DNA of 64,000 bases from Variovorax sp. PBL-H6 (GCF_901827155.1 NZ_LR594659.1:310001-374000); one strand, 5' to 3'; numbered from the stretch's first letter, positions 1-8,676 are shown. The notes: generated by a model not told the origin, from the letters alone. Numbers and translations are program-made.

Positions 1-147
1 GCGCGCGGCCGCCTCATCGCGCAGGGCAAGCCGCTCGAGATCCGCGACCATCCGAAGGTGCAGGAGGTCTACTTCGGCAGCGGCAAGACCTTCGAGAAGA
101 TCGCCGAGAAGGCCGCCGCTGTGAATGCGGCCGTGGGAGAGGCTTGA
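1..147 (+). CDS. Branched-chain-type ABC transporter ATPase, C-terminal fragment (LivG-like)
   Basis: Only the last 48 codons are in the window. They end ...GRLIAQGKPLEIRDHPKVQEVYFG..., which is how LivG-type ATPases of the hydrophobic amino acid / amide uptake (HAAT) family finish: a last beta-strand with G(R/K)xIAxG, then xxPxVxxxYxG. A charged, alanine-rich tail follows. The gene sits 28 bases upstream of a LivF-like ATPase on the same strand, the usual livG-livF order. The nucleotide-binding motifs lie outside the window, so the assignment rests on the C-terminal pattern and the neighbour. Confidence 0.7.
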   Translation, partial: ARGRLIAQGKPLEIRDHPKVQEVYFGSGKTFEKIAEKAAAVNAAVGEA

Positions 148-175
148 TGAGTTCCGCCCCCGAAGGTGTATTTCA

Positions 176-910
176 ATGATCACGCACGAAACACTGCTCG
201 AAGCCAAGTCCCTCCGCGCCTGGTACGGCGCCGCCCAGATCCTCTACGACGTCGACCTCGAGGTGCGCCGCGGCGAAGTGGTCGCGCTGATGGGCCGCAA
301 CGGCGCCGGCAAGTCCACCACGCTCAAGGCGCTGATCGGGATGCTCTCCAAGCGGCGCGGCGCGGTGCGTTTCCTGGGCCACGACATCTCGAAGTGCGAG
401 CCGCACCATGCGGCCAAGCTGGGCCTCGGCTTCGTGCCCGAGGACCGGCGCGTGTTCACCGACCTCACGGTGATGGAGAACCTCGAAGTCGGCAAACAGG
501 CGCCGCGCCGATGGTCCGACGGCAGCGATGCGCCGCTGTGGACGCCCGAGCGCCTGTTCAAGCTTTTCCCCAACCTCGGCGAGATGCCGCAGCGCCCGGG
601 CGGCCGCATGAGCGGCGGCGAGCAGCAGATGCTGACGGTGGCGCGAACGTTGATGGGCAACCCCTACCTCGTGCTGCTGGACGAGCCCTCCGAAGGCGTG
701 GCGCCGCTCATCGTCGAGCAGATGGCCAACATGATCCTCGAGCTCAAGGCGCAGGGCGTGAGCATCCTTCTGTCGGAGCAGAACATGCACTTCGCCGAGC
801 TGGTCTCCGACCGCGCCTACGTGCTGGAGAAGGGGCAGATCCGCTACCAGGCTTCGATGGCCGACCTGGCGACCAACGAGGAAGTGCGGCGGGCCTACCT
901 GTCCGTCTGA
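176..910 (+). CDS. ABC transporter ATP-binding protein, LivF-like
   Basis: A 244-residue cytoplasmic ATPase that would drive uptake of amino acids, amides or similar small solutes with LivH/LivM-type permeases lying outside the window. All core motifs are present: Walker A GRNGAGKST, the stretch GLGFVPEDRRVFTDLTV after the Q-loop region, signature MSGGEQQML, Walker B VLLDEPSEGVAP (where LivF proteins typically have EG(L/V)AP), and a switch His region LLSEQNMHF. I chose the ATG at 176 over an in-frame upstream start because MITHETLLEAK fits the family N-terminus and an AAGGTG ribosome site lies just before it. The nicotinamidase gene starts 34 bases downstream on the same strand, so co-transcription is likely. 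The substrate is not determined by the sequence. Confidence 0.9.
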   Translation: MITHETLLEAKSLRAWYGAAQILYDVDLEVRRGEVVALMGRNGAGKSTTLKALIGMLSKRRGAVRFLGHDISKCEPHHAAKLGLGFVPEDRRVFTDLTVMENLEVGKQAPRRWSDGSDAPLWTPERLFKLFPNLGEMPQRPGGRMSGGEQQMLTVARTLMGNPYLVLLDEPSEGVAPLIVEQMANMILELKAQGVSILLSEQNMHFAELVSDRAYVLEKGQIRYQASMADLATNEEVRRAYLSV

Positions 911-944
911 GCCAGGGTTTTTCATCAACCGAGGAGCGAACATC

Positions 945-1670
945 ATGCACGACACGCACCGCAGAATCTTTCTCCAGTCCGCTGCCGCATTGGGCCTGGC
1001 CGGCTTGTCGATGCCGCTGTTCGCGGCGGCAAAGGTCAGGCCGAACGACAAGTCGGCGCTGATCGTGGTCGACGTGCAGAACTGCTTCGTCGACGGCGGC
1101 ACGCTGCCGGTGAAGGGCGGCGCGGATGTGGTGCCGGTGATCAACAAGCTGTCCACCGCCTTCGAGAACATCGTGCTCACGCAGGACTGGCACACGCAGG
1201 GCCATGCGTCCTTCGCGAGCGCACATGCGGGACAGAAGCCCTTCAGCAGCATCAAGCTGGGCTACGGCAACCAGGTGCTGTGGCCCGACCACTGCGTGCA
1301 GGGCACGGACGACGCCGCGCTGCACAAGGACCTGAAGCTGCCGAGCGCGCAGCTGATCATCCGCAAGGGCTACCACAAGGGCGTGGACAGCTACTCGGCC
1401 TTCGAGGAGGCCGACCGCAAGACGCCCACGGGCCTGGCCGGCTACCTCAAGCAGCGCGGCATCAAGACCGTGTTCGTTACCGGGCTGGCCACCGACTTCT
1501 GCGTGGCCTGGACCGCGCTCGATGCGCGCAAGGCTGGCTTCGAGGCCTATGTGATCGAGGACGCGACGCGGGCCATCGACCTCGACGGCTCGCTCGCGAA
1601 GGCCTGGAAGGAGATGCAGGCCAAGGGGGTCAAGCGCATCCAGTCCAGCGACATCGAGATCAGCGCTTGA
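945..1670 (+). CDS. Exported (Tat-type signal) isochorismatase-family nicotinamidase
   Basis: A 241-residue cysteine hydrolase of the isochorismatase/PncA superfamily. After a signal region containing RRIFLQ and a hydrophobic stretch ending ...SMPLFAAA, the mature part carries the expected catalytic triad: Asp in ALIVVDVQN, Lys in IIRKGYHKG, and Cys in TGLATDFCV. The metal-binding stretch is TQDWHTQGH. The WPDHCVQGT motif is typical of nicotinamidases (nicotinamide to nicotinate plus ammonia). The twin-arginine signal suggests a periplasmic enzyme, unlike the cytosolic PncA of NAD salvage. It lies just upstream of a two-gene nicotinate-dehydrogenase-type oxidoreductase, so a catabolic role is inferred: releasing nicotinate for hydroxylation. 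A related amidase or pyrazinamidase activity cannot be excluded. Confidence 0.85.
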   Translation: MHDTHRRIFLQSAAALGLAGLSMPLFAAAKVRPNDKSALIVVDVQNCFVDGGTLPVKGGADVVPVINKLSTAFENIVLTQDWHTQGHASFASAHAGQKPFSSIKLGYGNQVLWPDHCVQGTDDAALHKDLKLPSAQLIIRKGYHKGVDSYSAFEEADRKTPTGLAGYLKQRGIKTVFVTGLATDFCVAWTALDARKAGFEAYVIEDATRAIDLDGSLAKAWKEMQAKGVKRIQSSDIEISA

Positions 1671-1680
1671 AAGTGAAGCT

Positions 1681-1775
1681 CTCCCACAGGCTCCCCCACT
1701 TCGTGGGGTCCGCCAACCCCCTTCCGGGGGCAACACCAGCGGCCCGGCAAAGCCGGTTCCGCGGTGTTCCACGAA
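1681..1775 (+). repeat. Dispersed GC-rich intergenic repeat, copy A
   Basis: A REP-like element between the nicotinamidase and nicA. It contains ACTTCGTGG, a CCCCC/GGGGG hairpin, and a larger hairpin running from AACACCAGCGG through CCGGCAAAGCCGG to CCGCGGTGTT. The same order of blocks recurs in inverted orientation at 33213-33322. It leaves nicA without an obvious ribosome-binding site. It may end or stabilise the upstream transcript. Confidence 0.75.
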
Positions 1776-1779
1776 CGCA

Positions 1780-2259
1780 ATGCCGGAACTCGCACTGAAG
1801 GTCAACGGACGCGACGTCGCACTGTCGGTGCCCGAGGCGGCCACGCTGCTGCACGTGCTGCGCAACGACCTCGCGCTCAACGGCCCCAAGTACGGCTGCG
1901 GCCTCGGCCAGTGCGGGGCTTGCACGGTGTGGGTGGACGGTGTGGCGGCGCGGGCCTGCGTGATCCCTGCGCATGGCGTGGCGGGACGTGCCATCACCAC
2001 GCTCGAAGGCCTCGGTTCGCGCGACAGCTGGCATCCGGTGCAGCAGGCTTTCGAGGACGCGCAGGCAGCGCAGTGCGGCTACTGCCTCAGCGGCATGGTG
2101 ATGCAGGCGGCCGCGCTGCTGGCGCGCGATGCGCACCCCAGCGATGCGCGCATCCGCGCCGAGCTGTCGGGCAACCTGTGCCGCTGCGGCACGCACGTCG
2201 AGATCCTCGCTGCAGTGCGAGCCGCGGCGCTGCGGATGGCCAAGGACGAGACGACGTGA
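1780..2259 (+). CDS. nicA: Nicotinate dehydrogenase-type [2Fe-2S] subunit
   Basis: A 159-residue small subunit of a xanthine-dehydrogenase-family molybdoenzyme. The N-terminal plant-ferredoxin-like cluster uses C40, C45, C48 and C60 (YGCGLGQCGACTV...ARAC). The C-terminal helical domain has C99-x2-C102 (QCGYC) and C134-x-C136 (NLCRC). It passes electrons from the molybdenum site to the second cluster and on to the large subunit. Its stop codon overlaps the GTG start of the large-subunit gene (GTGA), so the two are translationally coupled. Size and pairing match NicA of Pseudomonas putida, which hydroxylates nicotinate to 6-hydroxynicotinate. Isoquinoline or aldehyde oxidoreductases share this architecture, and the nicotinamidase next door favours nicotinate. 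Confidence 0.8.
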   Translation: MPELALKVNGRDVALSVPEAATLLHVLRNDLALNGPKYGCGLGQCGACTVWVDGVAARACVIPAHGVAGRAITTLEGLGSRDSWHPVQQAFEDAQAAQCGYCLSGMVMQAAALLARDAHPSDARIRAELSGNLCRCGTHVEILAAVRAAALRMAKDETT

Positions 2260-5200
2260 CCCTGCGCGCCGAGCAGCCGCGCACCCGCAGCGACATCCTG
2301 AACGCGCACGACGTGCTGGTGGTGGTGCGCGAGACGCCGCCCGCGCCGCCCCCCGCGCATGGCCAACCCCCCGCGGTCTTCGGCAATCCCGCCGAAGGCC
2401 CGGAGATCCTGCTCGCGCTGTGGAGCGACGGCAGCGCGAACGCGCTCAACGGCCACGTGGACCTGGGCACCGGCATCCGCACCGCGCTGGCGCAGGTGGT
2501 TGGCGAGGAGCTCGACCTGCCGCTGGCGCAGGTGCACATGTTGCTGGGCGACACGGCGAGCGCGCCGAACCAGGGCGCCACCATTGCCAGCGCCTCGCTG
2601 CAGATCCACGCCGCACCGCTGCGGCTGGCGGCGGCGCAGGCGCGCGCCTGGCTGCTGGAGCAGGCCTCCGAGCGCTTCGGCGTGCAGCCTTCGCTGCTCG
2701 AGGTGCGCGACGGCCGCATCCATGCCGGCGAGGACCCGGCCTTCAGCGTGCCCTTCGGCGAGCTGGTCGCGGGCACGCGCACGGTGCTGCAGCTGGACGC
2801 CGCGGCCCGTCTCAAGGACCCGAAGGACTATCGCCTCGTCGGCACCGCGGTCCCGCGCGTCGACATTCCGGCCAAGCTGGCTGGCGAGACGGTGTTCGTT
2901 CACGACATGCGCGTGCCCGGCATGCTGCACGGCCGGGTCGTGCGGCCGCCCTATGCCGGCGCGGACCACGGCGACTTCATCGGCAACACGCTCGAATCGG
3001 TGGACGAATCCTCCATCGCCCACATCCCCGGCATCCGCGCGGTCGTGGTGATCCGCGATTTCGTCGGCGTCGTGGCCGAGCGCGAGGAGCATGCGGAGCA
3101 GGCGCTGCGCGAGCTGCGCGTGCGCTGGAAGCCGTGGCCGGGCCTGCCCGCGCTCGATGACCTCGAGGGCGCGATCCGCGCCAACCCGGCGACGCAGCGC
3201 CTGCTGGTCGACGAAGGCCGGGTCGACGAAGCGCTTGCGGCAGCGGCGCAGCCGATGCCGCGCACCTATGTCTGGCCTTACCAGATGCATGCCTCCATCG
3301 GGCCTTCCTGCGCGCTTGCGCATTGGCAGCCCGAGGGCGAGCCGGGTGTGCAGCTTCGTGTCTGGGCCGGTTCGCAGAACCCGCACGTGCTGCGGGCCGA
3401 TCTCGCAAGGCTCATGGGCCTGGAGGATGTGGCCGTCGAGGTGGTGCGCATGGAGGCCGCCGGCTGCTACGGCCGCAACAGCGCCGACGACGTGGCGGCC
3501 GACGCGGCCCTGCTCGCGCGCGCGGCCGGTGCGCCGGTGCGCGTGCAGCTCACGCGCGAGCAGGAGCATGCGTGGGAGCCCAAGGGCGCGGCGCAGCTGA
3601 TGCAGGTCAATGGCGGACTCGATGCCGAGGGGGGCGTGGCGGCCTATGACTTCGAGACCTCCTATCCGTCGAACGGCGCGCCCACGCTGGCGCTGTTGCT
3701 GACGCGCACCGTCGAGCCGGTGGCGCAGGCCTTCGAGATGGGCGACCGCACCGCGCGCCCACCCTATGCCTACGAGAACCTGCGGGTCAAGGTCAACGAC
3801 ATGGCGCCGATCGTGCGCGCCTCCTGGCTGCGCGGCGTCTCGGCGCTGCCCAGCTCGTTCGCGCACGAGTCCTACGTCGACGAGCTGGCCACCGCGGCCG
3901 GCGTGGACCCGGTGGCTTTCCGCCTGCGCCACTTGCGCGATGCGCGCGCGGCCGAGCTGGTGCGCGAAACCGCGCAGAAGGCCGGCTGGCGCATGCGCAC
4001 CGGGCCGCAGGAGAACGTCGATGGCGGGCTCGGACAGGGCGGCGACGTGCTCTTCGGGCAGGGCTTCGCCTACGCCCGCTACGTGCACAGCAAATGGCCC
4101 GGCTTCGGCGCGGCCTGGTCGGCCTGGGTCGCGGATGTCGAGGTCCACAAGACGACCGGCGAGGTGCACGTGCGCCGCGTGGTCGTGGGGCACGACGCGG
4201 GGCTGATGGTGAATCCGGCGGGCGTCGATCACCAGGTCCACGGCAACGTGATCCAGACCACCAGCCGGGCCTTGAAGGAGCGCGTGCAGTTCGCGCCGGT
4301 CCCGCAGCCGTCCGGCGGCGAGGCGCTGCCGGGCGTGCTGCCGGCTGGCGTGGTCGCGAGCCGCGAATGGGGCGGCTATCCGATCCTCAGCTTCCGCGAG
4401 GTGCCGATGATCGAGGTGGTGCACATCCAGCGGCCGGGCGAGCCGCCGCTGGGCGCGGGGGAGTCGTCCTCGGTGCCGGGGACGGCGGCGATCGCGAATG
4501 CGATCTTCGATGCGACGGGGGTGCGGTTCAGGGCGCCGCCGTTCACGCCGGAGGTGGTGCGGGCTGCGCTGAATCCCTTGGGCCCTCCGGACTTGCTCCC
4601 TCTCCCTCCGGGAGAAGGTTGGGGTGAGGGCACCCGAGCGGTCGATGGTGGCGCCCTCGCACCCTCATCCCCACCTTCTTCCGGAGGGGGAAGGAGCAAG
4701 ACCGATGCGCCGTGGCCGAAGCCGCGCGGTGTGTGGGCCACCGCCACCGCGCTCGTCGTCGGCGGCCTGGGCCTCGTCGCCGGCCTCCTCGGCTGGCGCT
4801 CCGCCATCGCCCCCGTCACCCTCAGCGCGCCCGTCTACAGCCAGGCCACCATCGACCGCGGCCGCACCCTCGCGGCCCTCGGCGACTGCGCGGTCTGCCA
4901 CACCGCGCCCGGTGGCCTGCCCAACGCCGGGGGACGCGCGATGGAGACGCCCTTCGGCACGCTCTACACCACCAACCTCACGCCCGATGCGGACACCGGC
5001 CTGGGCCGCTGGTCCTTCAGCGCCTTCCAGCGCGCCATGCGCGAAGGCATCTCGCGCGACGGCCACCATCTCTACCCCGCCTTCCCGTACACCGCCTTTG
5101 CCAAGACCAGCGACGACGACCTGCAGGCCCTCTACGCCTACCTGGTGTCGCAACCCGCAGTGCAGGCGCCCACGCCGAAGTCCGAGCTGAAGTTCCCCTT

Positions 5201-6014
5201 CAGCCTCCGGCCGCTCATGGCCGGCTGGAACGCGCTCTTCCACGATCCCGCACCGATGCAGCCCATCGCGCAGCAGAGTGCGCAATGGAACCGCGGCGCC
5301 TACCTGGTCAACGGGCTGGGGCATTGCGGTGCCTGCCACACGCCGCGCAATGCGCTGGGCGCGGAGCAGGGCGGCAGCGCCTACCTGTCGGGTGCGATGG
5401 TCGAGGGCTGGGAAGCACCGGCGCTCACCGGCGCGGCCTCGAAGTCCGCCGTGCCCTGGAATGCCGAGTCCCTCTACCGTTACCTGCGCAACGGCCACAG
5501 TCCGCAGCACGGCACGGCCGGCGGCCCCATGGCCGAGGTGGTGCGCGAACTGGCCGCGGTGCCTGACGCCGACATCCGCGCGATGGCGAGCTACCTCGCA
5601 TCCTTCAATGCTGAAGCCAGCGAGGCCGAGGCCCGTTCGCAGGCGCAGCGCGCCGTCGCCACCGCCGCGGCGCGCCAGGGCCAATTGCTCGGCCCGGCCC
5701 AGCGCCTGTTCGACGGGGCCTGCGGCGCCTGCCATCACGACGGCAACGGCCCGACGCTGCTCGGCGCCAACGTGCCGCTCGCGCTCAACAGCAATCTCAC
5801 GAGTGCGCGTCCCGACAACCTGCTGCGCACGATCCTCGACGGCGTGCGCGAACCGGCCACGCGCGAGATCGGCTTCATGCCCGCTTTCCGCGATGCCCTG
5901 AGCGATGCCCAGATCGCCGAGCTCGCCGGCTACATGCGCGCGCGCTTCGCGCCCCAGGAGCCGGCGTGGAAGGACCTGGCGTCGGAGGTGGCGCGCGTGC
6001 GGAGCGGCGAATGA
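2256..6014 (+). CDS. nicB: Nicotinate dehydrogenase-type molybdopterin / tri-cytochrome c subunit
   Basis: A 1252-residue fusion of a molybdenum-hydroxylase large subunit (about residues 1-770) with a C-terminal cytochrome c part. The Moco part includes GHVDLGTGIRTALAQ near residue 65 and the late GAGESSSVPGTAAIANA loop expected near the catalytic Glu. A hydrophobic span (WATATALVVGGLGLVAGLLGW) then leads into three CxxCH haem sites: CAVCH, CGACH and CGACH. The fused architecture matches NicB of P. putida and suggests a membrane-tethered enzyme delivering electrons to periplasmic cytochromes. The GTG start at 2256 is chosen because it overlaps the nicA stop; open frame further upstream overlaps nicA. 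The linker before the membrane span is encoded by a palindromic repeat (4592-4700), an odd insertion. The substrate remains inferred. Confidence 0.8.
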   Translation: MTLRAEQPRTRSDILNAHDVLVVVRETPPAPPPAHGQPPAVFGNPAEGPEILLALWSDGSANALNGHVDLGTGIRTALAQVVGEELDLPLAQVHMLLGDTASAPNQGATIASASLQIHAAPLRLAAAQARAWLLEQASERFGVQPSLLEVRDGRIHAGEDPAFSVPFGELVAGTRTVLQLDAAARLKDPKDYRLVGTAVPRVDIPAKLAGETVFVHDMRVPGMLHGRVVRPPYAGADHGDFIGNTLESVDESSIAHIPGIRAVVVIRDFVGVVAEREEHAEQALRELRVRWKPWPGLPALDDLEGAIRANPATQRLLVDEGRVDEALAAAAQPMPRTYVWPYQMHASIGPSCALAHWQPEGEPGVQLRVWAGSQNPHVLRADLARLMGLEDVAVEVVRMEAAGCYGRNSADDVAADAALLARAAGAPVRVQLTREQEHAWEPKGAAQLMQVNGGLDAEGGVAAYDFETSYPSNGAPTLALLLTRTVEPVAQAFEMGDRTARPPYAYENLRVKVNDMAPIVRASWLRGVSALPSSFAHESYVDELATAAGVDPVAFRLRHLRDARAAELVRETAQKAGWRMRTGPQENVDGGLGQGGDVLFGQGFAYARYVHSKWPGFGAAWSAWVADVEVHKTTGEVHVRRVVVGHDAGLMVNPAGVDHQVHGNVIQTTSRALKERVQFAPVPQPSGGEALPGVLPAGVVASREWGGYPILSFREVPMIEVVHIQRPGEPPLGAGESSSVPGTAAIANAIFDATGVRFRAPPFTPEVVRAALNPLGPPDLLPLPPGEGWGEGTRAVDGGALAPSSPPSSGGGRSKTDAPWPKPRGVWATATALVVGGLGLVAGLLGWRSAIAPVTLSAPVYSQATIDRGRTLAALGDCAVCHTAPGGLPNAGGRAMETPFGTLYTTNLTPDADTGLGRWSFSAFQRAMREGISRDGHHLYPAFPYTAFAKTSDDDLQALYAYLVSQPAVQAPTPKSELKFPFSLRPLMAGWNALFHDPAPMQPIAQQSAQWNRGAYLVNGLGHCGACHTPRNALGAEQGGSAYLSGAMVEGWEAPALTGAASKSAVPWNAESLYRYLRNGHSPQHGTAGGPMAEVVRELAAVPDADIRAMASYLASFNAEASEAEARSQAQRAVATAAARQGQLLGPAQRLFDGACGACHHDGNGPTLLGANVPLALNSNLTSARPDNLLRTILDGVREPATREIGFMPAFRDALSDAQIAELAGYMRARFAPQEPAWKDLASEVARVRSGE
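4592..4700 (+). repeat. Palindromic repeat inserted in-frame in nicB
   Basis: A 39-base left arm (4592-4630, starting CTTGCTCCCTCTCCCTCCGG) is answered by an imperfect reverse complement at 4662-4700, with a 31-base loop that itself has GGCGCCCTCGC symmetry. This is the form of an intergenic palindromic repeat of betaproteobacteria. Here it lies inside an open frame and encodes a Pro/Gly/Ser-rich linker (LLPLPPGEGWGEG... to ...SSPPSSGGGRSK) between the molybdopterin domain and the membrane span. Confidence 0.75.
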
Positions 6015-6019
6015 ACACG

Positions 6020-6136
6020 AGCTGACCTGACGCAGCCGACGCAAAGGAAAACGAGGGCCCGGAAAAAGACAGACAGAATGTTCTGCGGCCGGATGCTTCG
6101 GCGTCCTCTGCGAAACCTCTGCGTCCGGTACCCGAT
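6020..6136. repeat. Probable dispersed intergenic repeat
   Basis: The stretch between nicB and the next gene holds no convincing reading frame. It has internal direct repeats (CCTCTGCG twice within 20 bases, in GCGTCCTCTGCGAAACCTCT). Its composition resembles repeated spacers in Comamonadaceae genomes. There is no second copy in this window, so repeat status is an inference. Confidence 0.35.
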
Positions 6137-6151
6137 TTGGAGACAACACCA

Positions 6152-7336
6152 ATGCCCCAGACCCTCTCGCCCGCCACCAGCCTCCCGCGCGATGTCGAGC
6201 GCGCCGCCCTGATCGGCCGCCTCTGGCAGCCCGATGTCGGACCCACGCCGGTGGTCATTCATGAGGGCGGCCTGCACGACCTCACGCGCCTGGCGCCCAC
6301 CACCAGCCAGTTGCTCGAACTCGACGATCCCGTTGGCCTGGTGCGCCAGGCCCTGCGCGACAACGACGCGCCCCGCATCGCGGCGCTCGACGCAGCGCTC
6401 GCCAACAGCGACGAGGCCCGGCGCGATCCCGAACTGCCCTGGCTGCTGGCGCCTTGCGACCTGCAGGCGGTGAAGGCCAGCGGCGTGACCTTCGTCGCCA
6501 GCCTGCTCGAACGCGTGATCGAGGAGCAGGCGCGCGGCGATGCGTCGCGGTCCGAGGCGATTCGCGCGGCGCTCGGGGGCGTGCTGGGCGACAACCTCGC
6601 CGGCATCGTCCCCGGCTCGCCGCAGGCCGCCCAGGTCAAGGAGGTGCTGATCGCGCAGGGCGCCTGGTCGCAGTACCTCGAGGTCGGCATCGGTCCCGAC
6701 GCCGAGATCTTCACCAAGGCGCCGGTGCTGTCGGCCGTGGGCACCGGGGCCGACGTGGGCATCCATTCGGGCTCCGTCTGGAACAACCCCGAGCCCGAAG
6801 TCGTGCTGGCGGTCGACAGCCGCGGGCGCACCCTGGGCGCGGCGCTCGGCAACGACGTCAACCTGCGCGATTTCGAAGGGCGCAGCGCGCTGCTGCTGGG
6901 CAAGGCCAAGGACAACAACGCCTCCTGCGCGATCGGCCCCTTCATCCGCCTGTTCGACGCGCACTTCGGCATCGACGACGTGCGTCGCATCACGGTGGCG
7001 CTGCGCGTCGTCGGGCCCGAGGGCTTCGTGCTCCAGGGCGAGAGCTCGCTCGCGCAGATCAGCCGCGATCCGCTGGACCTGGTGTCGCAGGCCATCGGGC
7101 CGCACCACGCCTACCCGGACGGGCTGATGCTCTTCCTGGGCACCATGTTCGCGCCCACGCAGGACCGGCATGGACCGGGGCAGGGCTTCACCCACGTGGT
7201 GGGCGACCGCGTCACCATCTCGGCGCCCGAGCTCGGCGCACTGGAGAACCGCGTGGTGCATGCCGACCAGGCGGCGCGCTGGTCCTTCGGCATCGGCGCG
7301 CTGATGCGCAATCTGGCTGGGCGCGGTCTGCTCTGA
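6152..7336 (+). CDS. Fumarylacetoacetate hydrolase (FAH) family protein
   Basis: A 394-residue member of the FAH superfamily, whose enzymes hydrolyse, decarboxylate or dehydrate 2-keto acids using a divalent metal. The C-terminal half carries the fold's signature: NNPEPEVVLAVDSRG supplies the ExE metal ligands, followed by GNDVNLRDFEGRSALLLGKA and a conserved Lys in GKAKDNN. The long N-terminal domain and the DxNLRDFEGRS form resemble FAH proteins found with sugar-acid pathways (2-keto-3-deoxy acid dehydratases) more than tyrosine-pathway FAH. The ATG at 6152 is preceded by GGAG at a good distance; a TTG at 6137 overlaps that site and is less likely. No reaction of the known nicotinate pathway needs it, so its role is open. 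Confidence 0.75.
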   Translation: MPQTLSPATSLPRDVERAALIGRLWQPDVGPTPVVIHEGGLHDLTRLAPTTSQLLELDDPVGLVRQALRDNDAPRIAALDAALANSDEARRDPELPWLLAPCDLQAVKASGVTFVASLLERVIEEQARGDASRSEAIRAALGGVLGDNLAGIVPGSPQAAQVKEVLIAQGAWSQYLEVGIGPDAEIFTKAPVLSAVGTGADVGIHSGSVWNNPEPEVVLAVDSRGRTLGAALGNDVNLRDFEGRSALLLGKAKDNNASCAIGPFIRLFDAHFGIDDVRRITVALRVVGPEGFVLQGESSLAQISRDPLDLVSQAIGPHHAYPDGLMLFLGTMFAPTQDRHGPGQGFTHVVGDRVTISAPELGALENRVVHADQAARWSFGIGALMRNLAGRGLL

Positions 7337-7530
7337 GCGCCGCGGACGTGGCGCGCCGCCGGCCGCCGCGCCGCGCGGCGCCCGCGAGCCTGAACTAAGC
7401 CACGCGGATGGTCTGAAAACTAAGACAAATGGCTCAAGGGTTTGCTCTGGACAAGGGAAGATGATCGCCCGGTAACAATTCATCACAAATTGCGCCGCGC
7501 GTTTCGGCCCGGCCTTCTGGAGATCAGCCC
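7337..7530 (+). other. Intergenic region upstream of the binding-protein gene
   Basis: The first part is GC-rich with GCCGCC/GGCGCG symmetry just after the FAH gene stop, possibly a transcript end. The second part (about 7395-7510) is clearly AT-richer than its surroundings and probably holds the promoter of the binding-protein gene. I cannot assign -35 and -10 boxes with confidence. Confidence 0.35.
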
Positions 7531-8640
7531 ATGGAGACCGTGCGAATATTCTTCTGCGCTGCCGCGCTCATCCTGAGCACGGCGAACGCAGCGGCCCAGA
7601 TCCTCATCGGCCAGTCAGCCGACATGTCGGGCCCGGTCGCGGCGAGCGTGAAGGAAACCATCCTCGGCTCACAGCTGGTCATCGACAACGTCAACGCGCA
7701 GGGCGGCATCCACGGCGAGAAGATCGAGGTGATCCGCCTGGACGACGGGCTGGACCCCAAGCGCTCCGTCGAGAACTCGCGCATCCTGATCGAAGACAAG
7801 AAGGTGATCGCGCTGCTGCTCAATCGCGGGACGCCCAATGCACTGGCAGTCGTTCCGCTGCTCGACAAGAGCGGGACACCGCTGATCGGTCCTTCCACCG
7901 GCGCGATGTCGCTGCACAAGCCGGTCCAGAAGCTTGTGTTCAACGTGCGCTCCACCTACCAGCGCGAGGCCGAGAAGGCGGTCCAGCATCTGCACACGGT
8001 GGGCATGCAGCGCATCGCCGTCGTCCAGGCCGACGATTCATTCGGCAAGGACGCGATGGAAGGCGCCATGAAGGGCTTCGACAAGGCCGGCCTGAAGCCG
8101 GTCGTGCTGGCGCTGGCCGATCGCAACAAGCCTGACTACGCGGCCATCGTGCCCAAGCTTGCTGCTGCCAACGCGCAAGCCGTGCTGTGGATCGGCTCTG
8201 GCACCGCCGTGACCGAAGGCGTGAAGGCGCTGCGCGCCACCGGTTCCGCCGCGCAGGTCATCACGCTGTCGAACAACGCGGCATCCGGCTTCATCAAGGA
8301 GCTGGGCAGCGCCAGCGGCGGCGTGATCGTGATGCAGGTGCTGCCGTCGGAGCGCGGCATGGCGCATCCGCTGGTGAAGGAGGCCTCGGACCTGGCGAAG
8401 GCCAAGGGCGACATCGAACTCTCGCCGGCGCTGCTCGAGGGTTTCGTTGCCACCAAGGTGATGGTCGAGGCGCTGCGCCGCGCCGGCCCGAAGCCGACGC
8501 GCGCCAGGCTGCTGGCCGCGCTGAACGACTTCCGCTACGACACGGGCGGCGGGCTCGAAGTGAGCTACTCGCCGCAGGACCACACGGGCATCGACTACGT
8601 CGACCTGTCGATCATCAGCGGGGGGCGGTTCAAGCGTTGA
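7531..8640 (+). CDS. ABC transporter periplasmic substrate-binding protein (LivJ/HAAT type)
   Basis: A 369-residue secreted binding protein. Residues 1-22 form a signal peptide (METVRIFFCAAALILSTANA). The mature protein begins QILIGQSADMSGP, the usual opening of Leu/Ile/Val-type periplasmic binding proteins (type I fold). The conserved INxxGGIxGxKI segment appears as NVNAQGGIHGEKIEVI, and the hinge region RIAVVQADDSFGKDAMEGAM is also typical. GGAG lies 8 bases before the ATG. It stands alone after a gap of about 190 bases and could feed the LivFG-type transporter at the window start, but the ligand cannot be read from sequence. Confidence 0.85.
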   Translation: METVRIFFCAAALILSTANAAAQILIGQSADMSGPVAASVKETILGSQLVIDNVNAQGGIHGEKIEVIRLDDGLDPKRSVENSRILIEDKKVIALLLNRGTPNALAVVPLLDKSGTPLIGPSTGAMSLHKPVQKLVFNVRSTYQREAEKAVQHLHTVGMQRIAVVQADDSFGKDAMEGAMKGFDKAGLKPVVLALADRNKPDYAAIVPKLAAANAQAVLWIGSGTAVTEGVKALRATGSAAQVITLSNNAASGFIKELGSASGGVIVMQVLPSERGMAHPLVKEASDLAKAKGDIELSPALLEGFVATKVMVEALRRAGPKPTRARLLAALNDFRYDTGGGLEVSYSPQDHTGIDYVDLSIISGGRFKR

Positions 8641-8676
8641 GCGCCGAGGCGAGATGCAGCGCTCGATGGATGCCGG

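Noticed and set aside
1764..2255. An N-terminal extension of nicB starting before nicA
   Set aside because: It would overlap nicA in another frame and the extra residues are Arg-rich noise; GTG at 2256 overlaps the nicA stop in the normal coupled way.
6152..7336. FAH-family enzyme as a step of nicotinate breakdown
   Set aside because: The known nicotinate pathway has no step for this type, and the sequence looks more like sugar-acid enzymes; only proximity supports a link.
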